A stretch of 64,000 nt of DNA from Liolophura sinensis (GCF_032854445.1 NC_088299.1:18719608-18783607), one strand, 5' to 3'. Shown: positions 29,201-39,315, numbered from the stretch's first letter. Program-made: numbers and translations. Notes: generated by a model not told the origin, from the sequence alone.

Positions 29201-32200
29201 ACCTGTGCAAAGGTATTAGGTAGTCATGCTTCATCTCCACAAATTTCCATTCATCACAGTTATCATATAATAATGACAATAAAACAATCAACCTGTTGCC
29301 AAGTGCTGGTACTAAAAATCATTAAGATTAAAACTGAGGAAAACATGAACTGTTGATGGTAGGAGCATAGACTAAGTGCTGAGTGAAGTGTGAACTGTTG
29401 ATGGTAGAAGCATAGACTAAGTGCTGAGTGAAGTGTGAACTGTTGATGGTAGGAGCATAGACTAACTGCTCAGTGAAGCGTGAACTGTTGGTGGTAGGAG
29501 CATAGACTAACTGCTCAGTGAAGCATGAACTGTTGGTGGTAGGAGCATAGACTAACTGCTCAGGAAGCGTGAGCTTGTTTATGACATTCTTGAAAGGTCA
29601 GCACAATTCCCTGACCACCCCTGATGCTCCTCCTCCGCGCCCAGTCAGTAACAACCACAATCAATGCAATGAATCCTGGGATACACTGTCCAAGTCCCAG
29701 GGTGTAACTTTAGGTCATTTACCATACATTGTCTTTATAAATTCCATCCTCAAACAGGGATGTCATACATGTACATTTAGATTATAACTATGAAGATTAT
29801 TCTGGTAAATGTGGCCACACATGTTGAAGAGATATTGGCGTACAGTAGATACAGATTTGTCGAAAATAACTTCAGGACCTCTGTGACATGGTTAATTGCC
29901 TCTAAGCAGTTTCTGAGTGTAAAAGGCCAGTTCGCTCAGGATTGGATTTAAGCTGCGAACAAACATTTGGATTATGTCTCCATTGTTGGGTATGAAAACA
30001 TGAATTACGATCGTCTGTTCACCTAGGCCTGGAGTGGGCCAACGCATATCTGCAGGCAATATCTAGCAGCAAAGACGAAGGGTTTTAATTACTGATTTGT
30101 AAAATATTAACCCGTCAATACACTGATGCGAGACCTGCCTTGTGTCAACTACTGGAACCGATAATGTTACTTGTCTGCATGTACACCCTAACACGCTCAG
30201 TGCCGGTCCTCAACATGCAACAATTACAGACTCTTGGAACGACTGCAGAAAACTCAGAAAGTACATAGAAAATTTTCTAATAAACCCTGATCTGACTGAA
30301 TAATTGGAAAGATTTGACGCGTTTTTGTTTGATGCTAAATTCACTATCAGGGTATGGACATGTTTCTAGCGAGATGTTTTCAGTTCGGCTTGTTGTCTGG
30401 TCCCTCTTTGTGAACAACCAATCAGTGCTCTGCACTGTGCCATTAAGTCAACGTGTGTCACGTAACCGGCCAATGAAATGTAGCCTCTCAAATCCTTACC
30501 TCTGCATTTGTCAAGCGGAATATTTTTGGAAAATCCAGTCAGTGTTAATTTACCTCTGTGCACAGAAGAGTTACACCTGTAACCACGTATGCCGCACTAC
30601 AAAAACTGGTCTGCTACAGAAATTTTGTTTACGAGGCCAATGCAGATAAACTTGCTAAACTTCAGTGAAGAGTTTGTTCCCAGCAGAATGCCAAGGTATG
30701 TGGCGAAGCCAAAATACGTGGTATGAGGGGCCAGTCACATCAATCACTGGTGCTGACCTATCCTTTATCATGGGTTATCACACCTGAAAATATGGTAACC
30801 CACAAACTAGTTACCATCACCAGACCTTAATTCCAATGTGTCCTCTCCTGTCATACGTGAGAACATCTGCCAGCAACCTGTGGATGGCCATGCCCGGTTT
30901 CGTACAGGTCAAATACTTTTGAGTATGGCATGAAACACGTATCCATTAAACAACAGCTTTGTGCTGCCTGGCCTGGTTGAGTTGAGCAATACACCTCATA
31001 GTCATACCTACATCTATACAGTACATGTACTACGTCATCTACAGTGACAAACAGAGTAAATACAGATACAGATAACCATTATCAAAACAAGTTTGTCTTA
31101 ACTGAGATGAAACAACCTTTTTCCCAATAATGATGAACATACAAACTTACTCTTTCTCTTTAGGCAGAATTAGCAGGATATTATCTCTGATACTGAAAAG
31201 AGAAAATAGACAACTTGTATAATGTACCTGTAAGTATATGTTTGTGAGGTACAATGATATGTGAGGCTTTACCTGAAGCTTCAAGAGACCAGTTAACTGG
31301 CCAGACCACAGGTGGGGAAGGTTACTCTGGACAAGTAGCCAGCTACCTCACACAGGACACCAGTTAAATGACCAGACCACGGGTGCAGAAGGTTACTCTG
31401 GACAAGTAGCCAGCTACCTCACACAGGACACCAGTTAACTGGCCAGACCACAGGTGCGGAAGGTTACTCTGGACAAGTAGCCAGCTACCTCACACAGGAC
31501 ACCAGTTAACTGACCAGACCACAGATGCGGAAGGTTATTCTGGACAAGTAGTCAGCTACCTCACACAGGACACCAGGTAACTGACCAGACCACGCGTGCG
31601 GAAGGTTACTCTGGACAAGTAGCCAGCTACCTCACACAGGACACCAGTTAAATGACCAGACCACGCGTGTTGAAGGTTACTCTGGACAAGTAGCCAGCTA
31701 CCTCTCACTGGACACCAGTTAACTGACCAGACCACACGTGCGGAAGGTTACTCTGGAAAAGTAGCCAGCTATCTCCCACAGGACACCAGTTAACTGACCA
31801 GACCACACGTGCAGAAGGTTACTCTGGACAAGTAGCCAGCTACCTCACACAGGATACCAGTTAACTGACCAGACCACATGTGCGGAAGGTTACTCTGGAC
31901 AAGTAGCCAGCTACCTCACACAGGACACCAGTTAACTGACCAGACCACATGTGCGGAAGGTTACTATGGACAAGTAGCCAGCTACCTCACAGACAATTAT
32001 TAAAATGAAGTAAAACACCCTAAATCACCTAAAATTTCGTCCACAACTAAGTTGCTCATCTTTTCAGATTCTGAGAGTTTTAATGATTTTATAAAGGTGC
32101 TTTGAGAGTTGTTTGGAAGGTGGGATGATATCCTACTGGGAAAATGTCAATTTTAGCACCAGAAGTAATGTCTCATGACATTTATTTGCTGCCAAAAATG

Positions 32201-34909
32201 TTCTGTTGTGGTAGAATTTTGAGGTCATTTTAGACAGATTTTGTCAAAGTCGACAGCTACCTGCTTCATTTTCTACAGGAGTTACTGTAGTAAATAGATG
32301 GTAATAAGCCAGCTTCTACTGAAATCCCTGTACTGCATATGTGCATATGGTTTTAATACCTGTGTGTGCAGGTGTCATGAAAATGGACAGATGCTCGGCC
32401 TAACAAATCATGGCTTGTAATGGTTCAACTTTTGACTGAGGTGTAGATTTACAACTGTATTTGTTCATTCAACACACTTCTGACATACCAGGTCATGGTT
32501 CAATCCCAGATGCCTCCCACCAATGCCGTACACTTTTCAACACCTTGTGTGTCACACATGAGAAATTCATCAGTTACTTGCCAAAGGGCCATGGTCATTC
32601 CAGTTTCTGGACCCGTGAAGCGGACTATTATTTTGTACATGAAATACTGTTATTAAAGTACATCATTAAACCTCACTCAAAACAAATAACTACCATACAT
32701 CCTAATTCTGTGTAATAGGAGAGCTTACCCCTGAGATACATCTGGGGACAGGCGCTGCCATTGTTTGTGTTTCTGAATCTTTCGCCTCACAAGAATAGCT
32801 GCATAATTTCGAACCTGAAAGAACACAATTGTTGGTTTACTGTTGGAGTTGAACCCTGAGCTACATGTACACATGTACACTGCAATGTTATTTGTGACAC
32901 CACAAGTATAATGAGAATATCTTTTAAGAGTGAAAATAGTCATCTGACAAGAAAATCAGTTTGTGTCATGAAACCCAAAAATCATTTGACCACACTTTTA
33001 ATTTTTTATCCAAAACCAATGAGATAGTGCAGAGTCTGCTTACCTCCGGGTTCTGTGAAGACCCCAATATCTGACACAGATCCAGTAATACAGACGGTTT
33101 CTTGAAAGCTTGTTTGAGTTGCCGGGTGGCCTGTGGCAGAAATGTGCCATAATCAGACAGTCAGATTAAAAGTATCTTATTTCCTCTAAAATTAGGGACA
33201 CCTGGTATTTTGGCTAACATATATGTAATTATAGCATGAATATTGAGAATATTGACCATCTAATGAACAACATACTCTTATCTTTACTTTTCCACAAGGC
33301 TGGTAAAGAAATGTACTATACTTTCAACACCACTAATTTGTCCCAAATTTCAGAAGAATTAGGGTAGTCATGGGTTGTCTGGGTTGTCATCATCCGGTCA
33401 ACACCTAGTCTAATTCTTCCACCTGTTCGCATATGAGAGTGCAACTTTCTGTGCAAATTATAAGCAAAGTGCACATTTTTAATTTGATTTTAGAGAGAAA
33501 ACTACATTGGTTGGATTGGTCAGTTTTCAGGCTTCAAAAAAAGTATAATTTTATCAGCTAACACAGAAAAATGACTTCACAATATGCCAGAACCCACATC
33601 TTACAAACATGCAAAAATATTGAGAAATTACAGGAGTCAGCATTCTGCAAGGAACAAAGGTCATCTAGTGGTGGGTAATAGCTGGAAAAATTCAATATTC
33701 TAGGAAATGTTTTAACAAACCTTTTTTTTTATTTTTGTTATGTCTTGTTTCAGTCTTCCCACTAGGCCTAGCAAACCTCAAAACAAATGGAATAAATTGT
33801 TCACAGTTTTCAAAAGTTTTTTTATTTCAACGGGCCACGAAAAATATATCCTACTTAAGATTCTCTTTTAAGTCAACCCGCAGTGGTCTCAGCCAAATTT
33901 CAACATTTGAATCTGTGCTATATTCAGAAAGTGTAATCCCTATTAATCATAATACTGTTACTTCATCCACTTTCTAAAATGACATCTGTACCTATCTGAT
34001 ATATTCACCTAAGGGAGTGACGTCATTTGTGATCATCAGGGGGGTAATGCATGTTCGCTGTAAAGTCTACCACTCAACCCGCAATGGTCTCAGCCAAATT
34101 TCAGCACTAGAATCTGTGCTATATTCAGAAAGTGTAATCCCTATTAACGATAATATTGTTACATGACCGAAGCTGGGCCTTACGTACAGGAACGGCCAGC
34201 TTTGCTTTGGACTAGGTTACTGCGTGACGTCCACATTTGAGAAGTGAGATATGCTAAAATATACCAGGAATTTATTTAAATTTTGGACTAAAGATGTGCA
34301 TTTGAGACTCTTTCTCGAGTTGAGCACCTGATACTGACTATCATGAAATATTCGACCGCGTTTGTAGTGACAGACAGTGGATCAGTGACATATTATGAGC
34401 TTTTGCTCTTAATCCACAAGAGAAACTGGCGTGCGCTTTCGTTTTGTGATGGATTTAAACGCCCGTAGCAAAGCGTGTTATGGAATGGAACGACTGGATT
34501 TTACAGTTCAATGATTGCACGCTGAGGCAGTTAAATATCAGAAATTGTTGAAAATAAACCTCAACGTTTAATTTAATTGAACTAGGGCGAACGCTGTAGC
34601 TCAGTAAAAATACAACAGTACTTCTTTCACCAAAACATAAACATCGAGTGATTTTAAAGAAACTTCGTAAGGCGGGAAACAACAGATGAATGAATGAATG
34701 ACATCACCGTGATCACGCATGTCTACACCACGTGTCCATAAAACATCCTACAAATTGTCACAGACAAAGATCAGATTTCGTCTCGCGCCCATATGTGAGC
34801 TTATCATAACTTGCTTCATATAAGGAAAGATCAAGAATCATACCTGTTGAATAGCATCATTGTCAGGAACCAACAGTTGCCCAAGGATTCCTTCCAATGG
34901 GCCAGCCAT
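2202..34909 (-). CDS. IPO4: Importin-4, 23 coding exons; 3' part lies beyond the window
   Basis: Karyopherin-beta nuclear import receptor built of HEAT repeats; in vertebrates importin-4 carries histones H3-H4 and ribosomal proteins through the nuclear pore. Exons, 5' to 3': 34909-34844, 33130-33044, 32814-32729, 31192-31151, 28765-28633, 27770-27634, 27392-27350, 24615-24550, 24131-24030, 22653-22570, 22196-22062, 18590-18537, 11855-11746, 10787-10679, 9381-9243, 9015-8902, 8595-8479, 6130-6007, 5683-5572, 5120-5008, 4881-4804, 2974-2811, 2395-2202. They join in frame to 803 codons with compatible phases at every junction. Recognised blocks include MALHLPPERVIPHV (exon 12), KNAALFTLGQFSEYLQ (exon 14), VNDPDLRRC (exon 18), an acidic loop (exon 20), VSVENAYLDEKEDAC (exon 21) and FMPYMEKSFAQLLR (exon 22), in the order of human importin-4. 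The start ATG has A at -3 and G at +4. Donors of exons 13 (GTTAGC), 18 (GTACGG) and 22 (GTGTGT) are unusual. The C-terminal HEAT repeats are off-window. Family identity is recalled, not searched. Confidence 0.92.
3183..4615. repeat. 57-bp minisatellite, about 25 copies
   Basis: The unit contains CATCAGTATCCAGGCTGGAA followed by CATTCCTTGTCCAGGCCGCC and CAACTAGATGGAGAATA. It sits in IPO4 intron 21 between exons at 4804 and 2974 and does not resemble either exon. Its length, a multiple of three, keeps long frames open on both strands, so predicted proteins of 100-400 residues here are artefacts. Confidence 0.92.
6230..6492. repeat. Short array, about 90-bp unit, 3 copies
   Basis: Units contain GGAAACTGGACGAGCACAGG and CCTCCTGACAAAGCCACAGC. 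The array is intronic (IPO4 intron 17), 100 nt from exon 18, with no resemblance to it. Confidence 0.8.
6520..6650 (-). mobile_element. Degenerate SINE fragment
   Basis: The segment carrying GACCATCCACAGGTTGCCAG and the following GAGGCTACCGAGG resembles, in reverse, the body of the tRNA-derived SINE seen complete at 48668. A short poly-C run follows. Weak match, no boundaries seen. Confidence 0.4.
6900..7150. other. Unremarkable intron sequence
   Basis: Intron 17 of IPO4 between the repeat array and an AT-rich part (6650-6900). I see no gene or repeat. A short GTAAGTTAACATTTGCTTAACTTAC palindrome near 6966-6990 is the only structure noticed. Confidence 0.4.
7155..8478. repeat. About 119-bp array copying IPO4 exon 17 with donor and acceptor
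   Basis: About 11 units follow exon 17 on the minus strand. Each holds an acceptor-like tract (TGTGCTCCCACAG), an exon-17 copy (CAGGTACTGGCAGAG to GCCAGAG) and a donor GTAAGTGTG. The copied segment corresponds to QVLAELKVFLSKPETEDMLK of the real exon. From CACAG to the donor the copy is 87 nt, a multiple of three, with phase 1 at both ends. Most copies carry CAGGTGTAGG, which puts a TAG in the reading frame; the copy at 7279-7365 does not. The unit nearest the exon (8434-8478) is truncated. Confidence 0.9.
7279..7365 (-). other. Candidate cassette exon inside the exon-17 array
   Basis: This 87-nt copy is preceded by GCTCCCACAG and followed by GTAAGTGTG. It is open in the phase left by exon 17 and would add 29 residues starting AFPQVLAGLKMFLSKPETED, a near repeat of a HEAT helix already in exon 17. 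Inclusion would keep the frame into exon 18. Whether it is ever spliced in cannot be told from sequence. Confidence 0.4.
9545..10672. repeat. 121-bp array copying the 3' end of IPO4 exon 14
   Basis: About nine units. Each, on the minus strand, has GTGAAGAACGCAGCTCTGTT, then TACCCTGGGTCAGTTCTGTG and AGGACCTTCAG, copying the last 60 nt of exon 14 (KNAALFTLGQF), followed by GTGTGGTGTGTG and intron sequence with TGATTGATTGATAAGC. The genuine exon donor is GTAAGT; the copies read GTGTGG or GTGTGT. The unit is not a multiple of three. Confidence 0.92.
10945..11222 (+). mobile_element. tRNA-derived SINE, second family, body and tail
   Basis: Contains GGTGTCAGTATGATGTGACT, CTCGCCCTGCCACAAGACAC and the tail TCATATGACTGAAAAATTGT, all shared with copies at 51405 and 55420. 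The tRNA-like head is missing or decayed. It lies in IPO4 intron 13. The remaining intron, 11223-11745, is AT-rich with nothing recognised. Confidence 0.7.
11856..12195. repeat. Array copying the 3' splice site and start of IPO4 exon 13 (left part)
   Basis: On the minus strand each unit of about 34 bp contains ATGTTTGCAG followed by ATGGTG-like or ATGTCG-like sequence, matching the genuine acceptor TGTTTGCAG and the exon start ATGGTGCTG at 11855. The array is continued at 16457 after the transposon insertion. Confidence 0.8.
12196..16456 (-). mobile_element. hAT-like DNA transposon, 4.26 kb, inserted in IPO4 intron 12
   Basis: Both ends begin CAGGGTTC when read inward (12196 rightward, 16456 leftward), and both carry subterminal TCCAGGA/AGTCCTGG motifs in inverted order. 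The element is flanked by a perfect 6-bp duplication TAAACA (12190-12195 and 16457-16462). CAGGG-type termini and the encoded transposase fit the hAT superfamily. The usual hAT duplication is 8 bp, but 5-6 bp variants are known. It is inserted inside the acceptor-type minisatellite and splits it in two. Positions 12230-13120 and 16030-16450 are non-coding flanks of the element. Its orientation is the same as IPO4. Confidence 0.85.
13123..16024 (-). pseudogene. hAT-like transposase, broken by two stops and two frameshifts
   Basis: Read from 16024 leftward: an N-terminal zinc-finger-like block (WDKHSARCMLCMKDFD, then H residues), then AEIIWALKVVKSHYSF, FGIVPYFRELL, AYVLSFDES, an intron (donor GTAGGC at 15390, acceptor TTTCCAG ending at 14821), MGHATAEDLVEHF, VSVDGPNVNWKFY, GSCGLHIVHGAF, a long helical region, and SHGKASVERGFS near 13550, which matches the hAT C-terminal dimerisation motif. 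The coding frame ends near 13123 in a charged coiled coil. Lesions seen: a frame change between about 15710 and 15790, an in-frame TAA at 15487-15489, a frame change near 14665, and an in-frame TGA at 13591-13593. The element can no longer make its own transposase. Confidence 0.8.
16457..17075. repeat. 36-bp array copying the exon-13 acceptor (right part)
   Basis: Clean units occur from about 16620. The unit on the minus strand reads TGTGTATGTTTACAG then ATGGTGCTG then TTGTCATCTGTC, that is acceptor plus the first nine bases of exon 13. About a dozen copies. Positions 16457-16620 hold degenerate copies and plain sequence. Long frames on both strands are repeat artefacts. Confidence 0.88.
17300..17420 (+). 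mobile_element. SINE fragment
   Basis: GGTGGTGGGTTTCC, ACTGGCCGCCGTTGTATGAA and TGAAATATTCCTCAGTACG match the 3' half of the SINE at 48668. Confidence 0.55.
17421..18160. other. Plain intron
   Basis: IPO4 intron 12, AT-rich. No exon, repeat or element recognised on either strand. Confidence 0.5.
18165..18270 (+). mobile_element. SINE tail fragment
   Basis: GAGCACTGAGTACGGCGTAA followed by AACATACATCAAATAAATAG matches the tail of the SINE family at 48668. Confidence 0.5.
18950..22061. repeat. Long array copying the end and donor of IPO4 exon 11, with higher-order structure
   Basis: Dozens of units of about 44-60 bp. On the minus strand a unit reads CTCAGCCTACAACAGGACAG then GTGAGCTCC and CAAACACTCACAC-type spacer. 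Exon 11 itself ends CTCAGCCTACGCAGGACAG with donor GTGAGCCCC, so each unit repeats exon end plus donor. Blocks of several unit types recur together: 19617-19980 is echoed at 20237-20640, an offset of about 620-660 bp. TG-rich spacers vary most. This is the largest array in the window. Confidence 0.9.
23228..23935. repeat. 96-bp minisatellite, about 7 copies
   Basis: The unit contains CTCATAAAACTCCTTCCCGC, CATGAACTCATTAATTCTTC and CCTTTATTACGTCACAATTA. It lies in IPO4 intron 9. Ninety-six is a multiple of three, so frames of over 200 residues are open on both strands and are not genes. A cAMP-response-like TTACGTCA occurs in most units. The sequence between 22654 and 23228 is plain intron. Confidence 0.9.
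24955..25235. repeat. Short irregular array, about 20-bp unit
   Basis: Repeated AACAGGCACAAGGTATTATT and variants. Intronic (IPO4 intron 7). Confidence 0.8.
25630..27298. repeat. 43-bp minisatellite, about 38 copies
   Basis: The unit contains GTGTGGAGGATACTCCACGG and CATGAACACCAATACTACAC with an ACA spacer. In IPO4 intron 7. It does not resemble exon 7 or exon 8. Units alternate between GAGGAT, GACGAT and GCAGGAT subtypes. Confidence 0.92.
27830..28632. repeat. 63-bp array copying the end and donor of IPO4 exon 5
   Basis: Thirteen donor positions counting the genuine one at 28632. Each unit on the minus strand reads TTCCTACAGGAAACCACACA, CAGTGCAGATACCCAGAATA, GAGAG, then GTGAGTCAATTCTTACAG. 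The exonic part is the last 45-48 nt of exon 5 (FLQETTHSADTQNRE). The first four units are in one frame with exon 5. The first decoy donor (28569) is GTAAGT, closer to consensus than the genuine GTGAGT. Confidence 0.93.
29345..29575. repeat. 45-bp array, about 5 copies
   Basis: The unit contains GAACTGTTGATGGTAGGAGC and ATAGACTAAGTGCTGAGTGA. In IPO4 intron 4. The rest of this intron (28766-29344 and 29576-30835) shows no exon. Confidence 0.85.
30838..30965 (+). mobile_element. SINE fragment
   Basis: TCCTCTCCTGTCATACGTGA, CTGCCAGCAACCTGTGGATG and GAGTATGGCATGAAACA match the middle and tail of the SINE at 48668. Confidence 0.55.
31285..31992. repeat. 71-bp minisatellite, 10 copies
   Basis: The unit contains CCAGTTAACTGACCAGACCA, GGAAGGTTACTCTGGACAAG and TAGCCAGCTACCTCACACAG. 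In IPO4 intron 3, about 90 nt from exon 4; not exon-derived. Positions 31993-32728 are plain intron. Confidence 0.92.
33873..34165. repeat. Direct repeat pair of about 90 bp
   Basis: Copies at about 33873-33962 and 34075-34165 share CAACCCGCAATGGTCTCAGC-type sequence and CTGTGCTATATTCAGAAAGT followed by GTAATCCCTATTAA. Intron 1 of IPO4. The 33131-33870 and 34170-34843 intron segments show nothing else. Confidence 0.8.
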
Positions 34910-34937
34910 GTTGACGAGAACGCTGTGCGTAACATGT

Positions 34938-34969
34938 TGAAGAGTTACGGCAAGAGGAGTAACTCTTCA
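34938..34969. promoter_or_regulatory. Perfect inverted repeat just upstream of the IPO4 start codon
   Basis: TGAAGAGTTAC (34938-34948) and GTAACTCTTCA (34959-34969) are exact reverse complements around a 10-nt spacer, 29 nt upstream of the ATG. It could be a 5'-UTR hairpin or a palindromic protein site; the sequence does not decide. Confidence 0.6.
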
Positions 34970-35591
34970 CGTTACTTATGACCATGTCTGCAGGGTACAA
35001 TACAGTTTGTGCCGGGAGGGTTTTTGTAGACGGAATATCGCAAAGCAAAATTTTACCATTCTTTCAGTGTGATTTGATATCAAATGTGTGTTGACAGTTT
35101 GCAAAATAGGCATATATATTTTTGTTCATTTGTCTTTCCAACAAAAAGTACAACAAATTGAACTATGGCAGTTTTTTTAAATACGTTTTCAAATAATGTA
35201 CCACGTTATATATGTAAATATTTAAGGGGTTATGATGAATAAATGGGATGAAAAGCACACACAAGAAAGGGTTAAATTTTCTAAATGAAGAGGAGGTACT
35301 TTCGTTATTTTAACTATAATCAAAAAGTTTGACTCCCGTTTGTCAAACTGTCTGAAAGTTCCAATAAGGTCCGATTATTCAACGCTTCAATCCCATTTTC
35401 ACATTTGTGATAGTTTTAACAGCACGTGGTGTGTTGCTAAGGTACCATGAAAACTCTCATCAAGTCTTTTACGTTCTTTCTCCAGGGAGATTACCTGTAG
35501 CATTATAATCAGCTTTTATTACAGCAAATGCGGAATTATAGTCATTTCAAAGTTTCGAAAGAAAATCATCAGGATGAAAACAGTGTAATGA

Positions 35592-35669
<78 letters not shown>

Positions 35670-36690
35670 TGTGTGTGAATAACATTGGCAGTATATTTTG
35701 TTCAGGCCTGAAAACTGTAGCAAAGGAGATACTGGAAGAGGTCCTTAGATTGTCAGTCCTTACATTCGTGGGCGGATCTGCCTAAAAAAGACTCAAGAGA
35801 AGGTAAGCACCGAAAGTACCACAACAGCCAGGAGTGGATGATTTGTCGCTTGCTATTTCTGTATCTTTAGGTAATGTAACATTTTTCTCTTGATTTTTGT
35901 TTTTCACATCTTAAATTTGTTTAACAAAACGTTAAAGCCCTAAATGTGTGACCCAAGCCAGCAAAGACAGACTTACCTCCTTTTAATTCTTTTTTCCAGC
36001 TAAAAAGTTATTTTTTAGTTCTTCAGTGTTTTTGGTTTTAACAGTAAAGCCAAGGTATAAACAAATTTTAAAGTATACATTTTCTTAAGCAATGTAGTGG
36101 AGTTTTCTTTTGTTCTGAAAGCTCATAGGGGAAAATAGTATGACCGATTGCCAGTGTGAATTATCTGGTGCGTTTTTATTATGTCAATTTAAGCCTCTCA
36201 TTATCTTGATGTGCACATGTTCGTTGTTTTGATGTTTTATTGTCATAGAGGCCCAGTATTTTTTGTACAACGTGTACCAGCTTTTATGTTAGAAACCATT
36301 CATGAAATAATTTTGTGTGTTTTTATTTTAATTTTATTTTTTACAGCTTAAAGGAAAGAGCCTTTGGAAATTATATGTACGCACGAATAATGGGTGTGTT
36401 GCTTTTAATGTCTTTAAAAGAATTTGATAAAATGGTATCTTTATGATTTACTGACATAAATCTTGGTACTTTTGATCCCATAGAAGGGAGATATTTAACA
36501 CCAGGTTGTATAAGTGGAATTATGATTTTTGGCGAATACATCTTGATACAGGATAGTCGCATGTCGCACTTATCTATATTGTGTTTACTATGACAATTTT
36601 TTGAACTATGTCCCATTTTCTATCTGCATGTAGCAGGGTCTTCGATACAGAGGTGATGATGTTTCGTATCTCCCACTGGTTTAATTCCGC
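34970..36690. other. Intergenic sequence upstream of IPO4
   Basis: AT-rich, no coding potential recognised on either strand. Contains the AT microsatellite listed separately. The IPO4 transcription start and promoter should lie in its first part, but I see no TATA box I would defend. Confidence 0.5.
35597..35667. repeat. (AT)n microsatellite
   Basis: About 35 uninterrupted AT dinucleotides. Confidence 0.98.
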
Positions 36691-36691
36691 G

Positions 36692-36705
36692 GTTGCCATG
36701 GTAAC
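36692..36705. promoter_or_regulatory. Palindromic X-box (RFX-type site)
   Basis: GTTGCCATGGTAAC is a perfect palindrome (16 bp with its flanking G and C) and fits the RFX consensus of two GTTGCC-like half-sites with a 2-nt spacer. It lies 1.8 kb upstream of the IPO4 start codon with no other gene visible nearby. Confidence 0.5.
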
Positions 36706-38160
36706 CAGTTTGACGTTTTCTGTATATCCACTACATAAGTAGGTATATCCGGACTAATACTCCAAGCCCCTGAATCACGAAGCGACCTTAGGCTTTAGTC
36801 AAAATTTCAATCATTAAACTCGGTATTTTGCATTCTGTTATTTTAGCTGACAGGACCTGGTATGGTTAGGCGGGAAATCGGCCCGAGTGCAAGAAACTGT
36901 GCACCTCAGGAAATGAAATTGACTATAGCTGTGATTGACAGCTCCTGATACTTTTATAGCTACTTCTTTTCACAATTCCGTTTCACTCCTCTTTTCCCGT
37001 TGCATGGTAAGCGTAGGAGTTGTAAATCACCAAACACGCACTGAAAATAACCTCTATCCGTGCATGTTCGCGATTTACACGTCATAAAATCGAAAAATTC
37101 GCCAATCAAATAACTAAATATATAACAAACGTTACATACAGCCTCAGAATCCCACTACGTATACATACAGCATGATAAGTTGATGATAGACGACCACATG
37201 TGCAGGATTCACTTTTGATTTCCGTATAGCTGACACATGCTACGTATTACCATACCTTATCACTATGTTTTAAAAAAAATGGGGAACCACTAAGAATCGA
37301 ACTCATTTCTCAGTGCTACCTGTTTTCCAAAGTGACCTCGTCAGTTCTCTTTTATTCTCTTTATCATGAAGGATGCCTTAACCTTAACAACTGCAGAAAT
37401 ACGGATTTTAAATTTGCAAAACCGATCACATTATAAAATTTATGTTAAGACAAACGTTAACCAAAACAAAACTTTGACAACATACAGAAATTCATGTATG
37501 ATATAGTTTCAGTAAAAATATTTTTCTGATTAACGTCGATCTTCAAACAGTGGATTAAAAACACAACACCTCGTTTGAACCATAACTGGCAATTTGGATT
37601 CAGATTGCATTTTTGGCGGGTTATTACCAAGTAATCATGTTTTTTTCGGGGGAGGGGGGGGGGAAGGTATAACCTTTATTGGCGCTTCGACCTAGTTTTG
37701 TGCTTGACAACTGTGCTTGCTTGGGGTTTGAAATTTACACTTTATTATCGTATCCCTCTGGGGCCGATTTTCCGCCTTACCGTGATAGGGTCTTTTGTTT
37801 CACAATAACTTTAGGCGATATTTTGACCTTATTACTTAACAAAATAACGAATGGAATTTTGAGTCCAGCATCGTATCGTGAAACGAGTTCAATTGTTTTA
37901 CACGTGCATGTAGTCTGACTTAGGTTGGATATATATGGATGTATTAGATATAAACATGGATAAAAGATTGCTCTGCGCTCAACACCTATATTAGGATCAA
38001 TAGCCCATTTCACAAACCGATTTATATGCAACACACTGATAAACATTCTTAGCGGATTCAATGTTGTGGTTGTACACATTTGAGCATCCAGAAATAATCT
38101 GTGTTGTTAAAAAGAGTGAAATTTTACATTTTAAAATGCCTGGGCCACCATATAAAGCCT
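36706..38160. other. Intergenic, no gene seen
   Basis: Mixed-composition sequence with a short poly-G run near 37650. Frames of 80-100 codons occur but have no recognisable motif. Confidence 0.45.
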
Positions 38161-38164
38161 AAAA

Positions 38165-38470
38165 TGGACCTCCATCTGAAACCCCACCTGGACCCCGTAT
38201 GAACCCCACTTGCAGCTCCATCTGAAACCCCAACTGCACCCCCACATGAATCGCCACCTGCACCTCCATCAGAAGCCCTTCCTGGACCCCCATCTGAAAC
38301 CCCACCTGAACCTCCATCTGAATTCACACTAGATCGTCATCTGGACCTCCATCTATGCCCACATCTGTACCCACACCTGAATCCACCAACTGCACCCCCG
38401 TCTGAACTTACACTTGAACCCACAATTAGGCCCCCATCTGAACCCTTGACTGGGCCCCTCTCTAAACCTG
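38165..38470. repeat. Degenerate short repeat of about 15-18 bp
   Basis: Repeated CCCCCATCTGAACC-type blocks in variable order. Period irregular. No open frame spans it. The 38471-39300 stretch that follows shows nothing. Confidence 0.7.
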
Positions 38471-39309
38471 GGCTACAAACTTTCAGGAGTGTCGAGAACT
38501 TTCTACTCATCTAAAATTTGTTCATTTTTTATTTGATTGTTGTTTATCATCAGAAATTAATTGTACTGGAAATGACTCGTTACACGTGTTGCGATATGTC
38601 AAGAAACACTGAATACATGTGCATAGGTAGATTTTATTTTCGATCCAGAAATGGTTCGTATTAGTACTTGTATGAATATATGACAGCATGATTGGGCTGG
38701 CTCAACCAACCCCATGAAACATATGCAGTGACAGAAGGCACTTGGCATTTTGACACATTCTCAGTATCACAGCATTAACTGTATGTTACAGCTTACTGTT
38801 ACAACATATCACAACAACTAAACAAGTTCACAACATATAATCCGTTGTGAGTATTTCTAAATCACTGAGCCCCAAAACAAGAAAAGTCACCAGAGCAAGG
38901 AAGTCAAAGCGATCGCATACATCAAACATGGCGAATCGCTCAAGCCAAACACAAATGGCATTCTGGCCTGATGCCTACAGTTTCGGAAGCTTGGCATGTT
39001 AGACATCATGCTGCGCGTCGATTATGGTTGATAGGTGAATAGTAAGGATCGAAATGTCAGCAAATGGTTCTCCAGGAATTCCATGGATATTCTGGGTGGT
39101 TATTTTGTGTGCCATTTTAAAAAAAAAACACGTCAATGTTCTCGGCTGAAACACTTCTGTGAAATGTGTGTTTGAATGCCATATTGAACAGAATAATCTG
39201 ACGCAATGACAGAATGCGTTTTAGCATCACAATACAACAGATTTTCTTTACATTTTAAGGATTTTCTTTTTGAATGTACGGCATCCTCCCAGGACAGATG
39301 GCTGAATGT

Positions 39310-39315
39310 TTTATT
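39310..39315 (-). promoter_or_regulatory. Candidate polyadenylation signal of the FAM20-like gene
   Basis: AATAAA on the minus strand about 225 nt after the stop codon. It is the nearest canonical hexamer I noticed. No transcript evidence. Confidence 0.3.
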
